A stretch of 64,000 nucleotides of DNA. Source: Pseudomonadota bacterium. Lineage in GTDB: Bacteria > Bdellovibrionota > UBA1018. The notes beneath the pieces are model-generated. The model saw only the letters and a list, made by a program, of their open reading frames with translations, was not told the origin of the DNA and did no database searches. A program made the position numbers and the translations under genes. Position 1 is the stretch's first letter; each line of letters opens with the position of its first letter. Location of the stretch: the NCBI GenBank assembly GCA_027485695.1, contig JAIXQO010000001.1, forward strand, positions 620,001-684,000, read 5' to 3'. Positions 58,199-64,000 of the stretch are shown here, in pieces.

Positions 58199-58864
58199 AT
58201 GGGTTTCATGGAATTTATTCGGAACAACTTGTCTCACGTGCTTCCGATCCTCATCGCAGGTGCGGTAGCGATCGCAATCGCCGTGGAACGCTATTACGCG
58301 CTCTTCGTTAAATATCCGATCAAGAATGTGGATGCGTTCTTCGCTCGTATCTCTGATCTCGTGATGGCGGGCCGTTTGGCCGAAGCCGTCACCGTTTGTG
58401 ATCAGATGTCGGAAAAACCATCCGCTCAAATCGTGAAACTTGCCCTCCTTCGCGCTCACCAGCCCGAAGAGTTGATTGAGAACGGTCTGGCGATCGCGGT
58501 GAATAAATCCGCCCAGACGATTCAAAAACGCACACAGTTCTTGGCGACGATCGCAAACGTAGCGACTCTTCTCGGTCTCCTGGGAACGATCGCAGGTCTG
58601 ATCAGCGCTTTCGAGGCAGTCGGTGCGGCTGATCCTTCGCAAAAATCGGTATTGCTTGCGAACGGTATCTCAGTCGCGATGAACGCTACGATGCTCGGCC
58701 TCGCAGTCGCAATTCCAGCGATGGTGGCTTTCAGTTTCCTCACGAACCGTACCAACCGTCTGACGGCAGAGATCGATCAGTCGGCCATGGAAGCACTCGA
58801 TGTCCTGAAGCAGAAGTTCTATTCCGCTCAGGAAAATACTCTCAAGATCGCCGGAAAACGCTAA
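58199..58864 (+). CDS. MotA/TolQ/ExbB proton channel protein, AglR-like
   Basis: ATG 58199 fits the AAAGGAG at 58185-58191; an ATG at 58193 is too close to it. The 221 residues have three membrane segments (about 13-30, 112-137, 155-180) and the TolQ/ExbB/MotA signature LATIANVATLLGLLGTIAGLISAF. Such proteins form proton-driven stators with TolR/ExbD partners, two of which follow directly. The order TolQ-TolR-TolR matches the AglR-AglQ-AglS stator of the Myxococcus gliding machinery; that assignment is inference. Confidence 0.88.
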   Translation: MGFMEFIRNNLSHVLPILIAGAVAIAIAVERYYALFVKYPIKNVDAFFARISDLVMAGRLAEAVTVCDQMSEKPSAQIVKLALLRAHQPEELIENGLAIAVNKSAQTIQKRTQFLATIANVATLLGLLGTIAGLISAFEAVGAADPSQKSVLLANGISVAMNATMLGLAVAIPAMVAFSFLTNRTNRLTAEIDQSAMEALDVLKQKFYSAQENTLKIAGKR

Positions 58865-58904
58865 TTCACGGTTACCCGAACGATCGGGAAAAAGGAGAAT
58901 CGAT

Positions 58905-59363
58905 ATGAAAAAACGAAGCTATGTGAAGCACGGGGAGTTGGAGCAGGATTTTGAGCTCAACATCGCGCCGGTCATCGACTGTTTCGTGGTTTTGATCGCG
59001 TTCATTCTCGTCTCGACCTCTTTTTTCTCGATCGGAATCTTGGACGCCGTCATGGCGGGATCCAGCTCGGAAGTAACGGACTCGGCAGAAGCACTCGTCA
59101 TCGAGCTGAAATCTGATCACTCGATCTTGGTTAAACAAGGTGCCGGTTCCGCAAACTCAGTCCGCATCAAAGCGCCTCAAGACCGCTCTAAATGGGATTT
59201 CGAGAAACTCGGTCAAGCCATCGTCTCCATCCGCGACAAAACTACGGATCTCGAATCTGCGGTCGTCGTCGCAGATAACTCCGTCGCTTATCGCGACGTC
59301 ATGGCGTCGATGGAAGTTGTCCGTTCCAACAAAATTGGAACGGTCACGCTCGGAGGTTTCTAA
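58905..59363 (+). CDS. TolR/ExbD-like stator protein, first copy
   Basis: The 152 residues have a short cytoplasmic N-terminus, one transmembrane helix (about 20-45) with a conserved proton-carrying Asp25 (NIAPVIDCFVVL) and a periplasmic C-terminal domain. AAAGGAG precedes ATG 58905. The stop overlaps the next start by one nucleotide (TAATG). It probably complexes with the MotA/TolQ protein upstream. Confidence 0.85.
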   Translation: MKKRSYVKHGELEQDFELNIAPVIDCFVVLIAFILVSTSFFSIGILDAVMAGSSSEVTDSAEALVIELKSDHSILVKQGAGSANSVRIKAPQDRSKWDFEKLGQAIVSIRDKTTDLESAVVVADNSVAYRDVMASMEVVRSNKIGTVTLGGF

Positions 59364-59833
59364 TGAAAAGAAAAAGCTTACTTCGCTCTCACGCGAAAAA
59401 AGAACAACTGGAGCTCCAGATCACCTCCATGGCGGACGTGTTCGTGATTCTCCTCGTATTCTTGCTCAAGTCTTACAGCGTGGAAGGTACTCCTTATCAG
59501 CCGAAACTCCCGATCAGCCCTCCCGTCGCACATGGCCGGGTTGAGAAGTCTGATGCTCTGAAACTCGAGCTTTCGGCGAAGTCGCTGGCGATCGGCGGCA
59601 CGCCGATTGTCAAAATGACAGAATACCGATTCTCTGACCTGAGCAAGGACGGAACGTCCGGAGCACTCATGCGCGCATTTGAGCGCATGCAGCGGTACTC
59701 CAAAGATGAGTCCGGCAAGCTAGTCGTCGTCGCAGATGAAAGTGCTCCGTACGAGACGATCAAAGCAGTTTTGAGTTCGGCAGCAAACTCGGGCTACCAC
59801 GATATTCAACTTGCGGTGTCTCATGCGAACTAA
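59363..59833 (+). CDS. TolR/ExbD-like stator protein, second copy
   Basis: The 156 residues resemble the first copy in layout: an N-terminal charged stretch, one transmembrane helix (about 20-37) with Asp25 (ITSMADVFVILL), and a periplasmic domain with VVVADESAPYETIKAVL. The two copies differ strongly in sequence, so they probably play distinct roles in a heteromeric stator. The next gene starts inside this one (11-nt overlap). Confidence 0.85.
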   Translation: MKRKSLLRSHAKKEQLELQITSMADVFVILLVFLLKSYSVEGTPYQPKLPISPPVAHGRVEKSDALKLELSAKSLAIGGTPIVKMTEYRFSDLSKDGTSGALMRAFERMQRYSKDESGKLVVVADESAPYETIKAVLSSAANSGYHDIQLAVSHAN

Positions 59834-62800
59834 CTCTGAGAATCTCCGAATCGCTCTTGCATTCGCCTTGGGAAGCGCCCTCGCGTACGCGTCGAGTGGA
59901 TCGGATTCTCAGGATGCTCGCGAAGAGCAGACAGACCGCGTGGTCGACCGCGCTTCGGCGGATACGCAGTCCGAAGCCGAAACCGATCTATTGTTGCTGA
60001 CAAAAAAATATGCAGGTACGGCTCGCGAAGCGGAACTTCAGCTCCGCTTGGGCGAACTCCGCATGGAGCTCTCTCAAACCATGTTCCGCGTAGCCTATGC
60101 ACCTGGACAAGAGGCGCTCCGCCGCTCCTACCAGAACACCTTGAACCGCGCATTGACTCCACTTTCTCGAGTGATTGATGCGTTCCCACGTTCCCCGGAA
60201 TATCCCCGCGCGCTCTTCTTGCGCGGCAAGGCGAACCGCCTGCTTTCTAAGAACGCTCCCGCTGCCAAGGATCTCGAAAAATTTGTGGCTCAATTCCCAA
60301 GCCGGCCCGAAGCCGGACTTGCTGCGATTGGAATTGCAGACATTTCGATTGAGACCAAGAATTTCAAACGTGTGATTTCTGTACTCGCGCCCTTGGTCGC
60401 TAAAACCACTCATCCGCTCTATCCAAACGCGCTTCAGAAGCGTGCTTGGGCTTATCAGGTCGAAGGCAAGCCGGGCGCTGCGATTTCAGAACTGAAAAAA
60501 CTCTCCAATTTTTTCAATTCCGCCGAAGCAAACGGCACGCTTGATCCAGGTCTCTCCGTCCTACGAGAAACCGTGGTCGGGGACGCGCCTTCCATCGCGT
60601 ACCTCGCTTACCGTGCTCAACCACAAGCGATCTCGCTGACGGGCGTGAACCAACTTTTCCGTACCTTCTCGACCACCGACGGATATCGTCAAATGGCCGC
60701 TCAGTTCGCTGACCGACTGAGAGCGGGTGACCTGTCGAATGACCTGAAAACCTGGAAACAGCTCGTTCTGAAAAGCGACCCATCGACCTACGAGAACCTC
60801 TCGATTTTGGTGGGTGTGCTTGAGTATGATTTGGAACGAGAGTCCTATGCCGCCGCCACTCAGGACGCGGCTGATATCTCGGGTATCTTGAAGAAAAACC
60901 CAGAAGCCGCTGAGGCGGACGCCGCTCGCGCGCTGATGGTCAAGATGGCAGAGAAGCTGACGAAACGCATGACGGACTACCGCAAAGATGCGAAATCCTC
61001 CGAAGCGGAACGTAGCCTGAAAAAACTTTTTGTTTCTATCGACGCGGTCTTGCCTGCTGATGATTTCCGTCGAATCGCCGTTCGCTGGAATTTCGCCGAA
61101 ACTCTGTTCTCGATGGAGCGATATGACTCGGCCGCCGATCTTTACCACTGGGTCGAATCGAACTGGACCGACGAGCTGAAGGTTCCTTCTGGTGTTGGTA
61201 AGGCAGTGTCTGCCCGCGCTGCAGGAATCAAAGCGATCGAAACGCGCTTCGCGGCCCTTCAAAAGTCTGGCGTGATCCCGAAAGATCTCAAGGCACAAGC
61301 CTCGGTATCCAAGGTGCTCAAGGGCGAGAAACTCGCTGACCTTCGTGAATGGATCCAGTGGCTCGAAATTGCGGCTGGTCGCGAAACTGGGGATAAACGC
61401 GGCGAAGATCTGAATCAGTTCCTTTTTGAAGCGAATCGCAGTCTCTATCAAGGAGGCTTTGTAGATGAGGCTATTGAGCGCCTTCGTGCTCATGCCTCCA
61501 GTTATCCGCGTTCGAAAGTCGCGATGCCATCCGCTTCTCTGGTGGTCGACACCTGGATAGAACGCAAGAACTGGGAACGGGTCGAAGCTTATGCGGTTGA
61601 ATTCGCCGAAGTCAAAGGCTGGACCAGCTCTGCTTTTGCTTCCAAAATGATCGATCAAGCCTCACAAGCGCGCCTGAAGCGCGCCGAGATTGCTTACTCG
61701 AAACGTGCTTATACCGAGGCTCGCACTCATGCAGAACGTTATTTGGATCTCTATCCGAACAGCCGTGCGGCGATCGACGCCCGGGGAATCTCGTGTAACT
61801 CGAGCATCGAACTCAAGGATCAAGACGAAGCACTGAAATGCTTGGGCAAGGTCGCCGAGAAATCAGGCTCAGCGCCGACGAGCCGCCAGGCTCTCCTGAG
61901 TTCCGCGCAGATCGAAGACGAACGGATGAACTTCAAAGAAGCGGCCGCTCTCTATGGTCGTTACTTACTTGTGTCCGGAAGTTCCCTTACTAAGGCCGAA
62001 TCATTCAAGGTTCGAGAACGCATCGTGAAACTCACGACTGCCGACGGTAAGCCGTCAGACATGAGAGCGATCGGTAGCAATCGTAAGATTTGCCAAAAAG
62101 ACCTGAGCTCCGAGTGCGAGAAGACTCTCGCTCTCGCATTCCTGATCGAAGGCGATGATTCCAAGCGCGCGAGGAACCAAGCGGTTCGGTTGGCAGAAAA
62201 ATCAACTCCAGCTCTACGCTCGGTTTGGGCGACCGCGGCTCTTCAGCAGTGGGAAGATCTCTCGATTCAATCGAGAAAATCTACCGTTCGTGCACTGGTC
62301 ACTTCATGGAAAAGCGCAGACGTTTCGACTCGTTATTATTTGATTCCTCGTCTGAACCGCGCTTTGCCAGAGATGCTCAAACAAGAACGCCAGTCTCTCC
62401 GTAGACGCGAACTCAGCACTCGTGGTCAATCGATTCTAATTCGGATTCAAAACATTCAAGACTGGGAAAAGAGCGCGGACCTGGTGGGTACGCTCCCACT
62501 GAGCTCCGTTCGTATCGCCGTCCTCGATCAAACCTCGGGAGCTTATCAAGATCTCGTCGCTGATCTTGAGGACTTAAGCCCGGCCAAAGGTTCAAACGAC
62601 TACCAAAAAGCTGAACATAAGAAACTCATCGCTCAGATGACTGAGCCATTCGCCGCGAAATCGCGCAAGATCTTGAGCGCACGCGGTTCAATGGAGCGTG
62701 AACGTAGCGCGGGTATTGATGTGAGCGAGTTCGGAAGAATCTGGAAGAAAACCGATTCTGCAAACGACGAACGTTTCGCGAATCTCCAAGATTCCTGGTC

Positions 62801-63047
62801 GAGCGCTCTTCGTTCTGAGAACTGGAGCCGCGTGGCATTCTTCTCGGATGAAGCACCGCACATGAAACGCGTCCCCGGCGCCTGGGTTAAGGCTGCGCGG
62901 GCGCTCTCGCTTGCGAGAACGGGCGCGATTTCCGAAGCTCAGGCTATTTTCTCCGATGCCTGCCGCGAAGCTTCTCGCGGTTCGAGCCTCAGCGAAACTT
63001 GTGAATCCGCAGGCTGGTCTAGAAAATATCGAGGTAATCGATCATGA
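59823..63047 (+). CDS. Large secreted TPR-like repeat protein
   Basis: The 1074-residue protein, starting at ATG 59823, begins with a signal peptide-like segment (LRIALAFALGSALAYASSG) followed by a long helical array rich in Ala, Leu, Lys and Tyr. Helical pairs with TPR character are seen at FPRSPEYPRALFLRGKANRL, NAPAAKDLEKFVAQFPSRPE and EARTHAERYLDLYPNSRAAI, the last near 640. It should be in the periplasm, where TPR proteins act as scaffolds. Its place after two TolR-type genes resembles the TPR genes of Agl/Glt clusters. The start overlaps the second TolR-like gene by 11 nt, and the stop overlaps the next gene by 4 nt. Confidence 0.82.
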   Translation: MRTNSENLRIALAFALGSALAYASSGSDSQDAREEQTDRVVDRASADTQSEAETDLLLLTKKYAGTAREAELQLRLGELRMELSQTMFRVAYAPGQEALRRSYQNTLNRALTPLSRVIDAFPRSPEYPRALFLRGKANRLLSKNAPAAKDLEKFVAQFPSRPEAGLAAIGIADISIETKNFKRVISVLAPLVAKTTHPLYPNALQKRAWAYQVEGKPGAAISELKKLSNFFNSAEANGTLDPGLSVLRETVVGDAPSIAYLAYRAQPQAISLTGVNQLFRTFSTTDGYRQMAAQFADRLRAGDLSNDLKTWKQLVLKSDPSTYENLSILVGVLEYDLERESYAAATQDAADISGILKKNPEAAEADAARALMVKMAEKLTKRMTDYRKDAKSSEAERSLKKLFVSIDAVLPADDFRRIAVRWNFAETLFSMERYDSAADLYHWVESNWTDELKVPSGVGKAVSARAAGIKAIETRFAALQKSGVIPKDLKAQASVSKVLKGEKLADLREWIQWLEIAAGRETGDKRGEDLNQFLFEANRSLYQGGFVDEAIERLRAHASSYPRSKVAMPSASLVVDTWIERKNWERVEAYAVEFAEVKGWTSSAFASKMIDQASQARLKRAEIAYSKRAYTEARTHAERYLDLYPNSRAAIDARGISCNSSIELKDQDEALKCLGKVAEKSGSAPTSRQALLSSAQIEDERMNFKEAAALYGRYLLVSGSSLTKAESFKVRERIVKLTTADGKPSDMRAIGSNRKICQKDLSSECEKTLALAFLIEGDDSKRARNQAVRLAEKSTPALRSVWATAALQQWEDLSIQSRKSTVRALVTSWKSADVSTRYYLIPRLNRALPEMLKQERQSLRRRELSTRGQSILIRIQNIQDWEKSADLVGTLPLSSVRIAVLDQTSGAYQDLVADLEDLSPAKGSNDYQKAEHKKLIAQMTEPFAAKSRKILSARGSMERERSAGIDVSEFGRIWKKTDSANDERFANLQDSWSSALRSENWSRVAFFSDEAPHMKRVPGAWVKAARALSLARTGAISEAQAIFSDACREASRGSSLSETCESAGWSRKYRGNRS

Positions 63048-63328
63048 AAAAGTTCCTCTCTATTGCAGTCGTGGTCGCAGGAGTTTTTTCTGCGCATGCC
63101 GCTTGGTCGGCGCCTAAGAAGGCTCCGGTCGGCGATGCGCTCAAGCGCACTAAGTCCCTGAAGTTCGATGGACGAAGCGTCGAGTCGGTCGGTGCGGGAC
63201 GTTACAACTCTTTTACCCACTTAAATGAAGGCCAAACCGGTGCGGGTTCCAAGAAGCTCTATTCGCTTCCTTCGAGCTTTGCGAGCCGGACTGCCGATGA
63301 AATTGTAGAAACGGAGTACCGAAAATGA
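63044..63328 (+). CDS. Small exported protein of unknown function
   Basis: The 94 residues start with a clean signal peptide (MKKFLSIAVVVAGVFSAHA) and continue as a 70-residue basic, Ser/Gly-rich mature part with no recognised domain. The ATGA overlaps at both ends (63044 with the TPR protein, 63325 with the next gene) show that it is translated with its neighbours and so is likely a component of the same machine. Confidence 0.7.
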   Translation: MKKFLSIAVVVAGVFSAHAAWSAPKKAPVGDALKRTKSLKFDGRSVESVGAGRYNSFTHLNEGQTGAGSKKLYSLPSSFASRTADEIVETEYRK

Positions 63329-64000
63329 GCTCTCAAGCCTATTTGGTGAATCTCGTCGCCGCTGATCAAGGATCTGCAAAGGTCTGGAATTTTCGTAAGC
63401 CACTCGTGATTGGTCACCCAGGACGTTGGTCCCTGGAAAAAACAGAAAATGGAGTGAGGTTTCGTTCACTCGGTGATGATGCCGGCGACCCATCCAAGGA
63501 TCAAATCCTCAAGGACTCAGAGATCGCGAAGAATGCATCCATTGTTCTGGTTCCTGCCGCTCGCGGTCAGAAAGAATTCCGCGTCGAACTGAGCCCAATG
63601 GTGACGTTCGCTGCCGCCGCAAACGAAAATTCAGAAGCGGGTTCCCGCGTTCGCGTGTTCTATTGCAAAGGCGAATGGTCGGTTGATTCCGAAGAACTCA
63701 AGTCTAAGTACGTTGGTATCTACGAAAGCAAAAAAGTATTCGTCGTGCGCGGTAACGCGACCGGCGCCTATGTTTCGACCGATACGATTCAGTTCAAGGC
63801 CCTCACCGACGGTTTGAAGCTCAACGGTACGGATGTCGCCAAGGGCACCACGCGAGTGATCTCTTACGCTGAACTCCGTGGCCTCTCCATTCAGTACAAA
63901 ACTTCGGAATGGAAATTGTCTCAGTTCAACGCGGCCTCGAATCCATTGGTGGATGTTGCTCCCGTAGGCGTCGACAGTGAAACTCAGTTGCTCCGCAAAT
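63325..64000 (+). CDS. Start of an operon gene of unknown function, cut by the window end
   Basis: ATG 63325 overlaps the preceding stop by 4 nt. The open frame runs without a stop to the last base (225 codons seen). The product begins MSSQAYLVNLVAADQGSAKV without a signal peptide, and the visible part is mixed alpha/beta. The segment KPLVIGHPGRW (about 26-36) loosely recalls the start of an FHA domain, as in the GltG/AgmX-type proteins of Agl/Glt clusters, but the match is too weak to name it. Confidence 0.6.
   Translation, partial: MSSQAYLVNLVAADQGSAKVWNFRKPLVIGHPGRWSLEKTENGVRFRSLGDDAGDPSKDQILKDSEIAKNASIVLVPAARGQKEFRVELSPMVTFAAAANENSEAGSRVRVFYCKGEWSVDSEELKSKYVGIYESKKVFVVRGNATGAYVSTDTIQFKALTDGLKLNGTDVAKGTTRVISYAELRGLSIQYKTSEWKLSQFNAASNPLVDVAPVGVDSETQLLRK

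Overview
This is a 64 kb stretch of chromosome from a Gram-negative bacterium. It is dense in genes and contains no recognisable phage, transposase, integrase or CRISPR array. Three things suggest the Bdellovibrionota or a close relative: a TIGR02147/DUF4423-type regulator, which is typical of Bdellovibrio-like genomes; many secreted or lipid-anchored proteins, including two extracellular-type serine proteases; and a MotA/TolQ + 2x TolR + TPR cluster like the Agl/Glt motility modules known from Myxococcus and Bdellovibrio. This placement is an inference and was not tested phylogenetically.

Layout. 1-8.8 kb: a secreted lipoprotein and a Cys-rich exported protein, each behind a sigma-54-like -24/-12 site, then a reverse-strand pair of large secreted proteins (an S8 protease translationally coupled to an unknown 1076-residue protein). 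8.9-13.1 kb: long-form urocanase, a DUF4423 regulator and an S1 protease. 13.1-26.9 kb: housekeeping genes (leuS, CPXCG protein, thioesterase, rsgA, PilZ protein, RNA methyltransferase, pyrD, ntrY-ntrX-pyrF, rlmB-like, glutamine amidotransferase). A 23-residue lysine-rich microprotein gene sits between pyrD and ntrY.

27.0-41.1 kb is the information-processing core: tRNA Thr-Tyr-Gly-Thr, tuf, tRNA-Trp, secE, nusG, rplK, rplA, rplJ, rplL, rpoB, rpoC and tRNA-Val. The first part matches the Escherichia coli thrU-tyrU-glyT-thrT-tufB order. The spacers rplJ-rplL and rplL-rpoB hold long RNA stems, probably for processing or attenuation.

41.1-56.7 kb is an accessory region of mostly single-gene units: VOC protein, exported Mn-type superoxide dismutase, orphan LanC-like cyclase homologue, SnoaL-like protein, desaturase, YkgJ-type zinc/iron protein, PhzF, aldo/keto reductase, DUF1579, Bcr/CflA transporter, beta-barrel-like protein, DoxX, LOG-family hydrolase, an ABC-2 exporter and a histidine phosphatase. 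Several of these (and leuS) lack a Shine-Dalgarno sequence and instead carry a -10-like hexamer exactly 6 nt before the start codon, which suggests leaderless mRNAs.

56.7-64.0 kb is one operon: vWA lipoprotein, MotA/TolQ/ExbB proton channel, two TolR/ExbD proteins, a 1074-residue repeat-rich secreted protein, a small exported protein and the beginning of another gene cut by the window edge. The last five genes overlap each other by 1-11 nt. This looks like an envelope-spanning energised machine of the Agl/Glt type and is the most system-like locus here.
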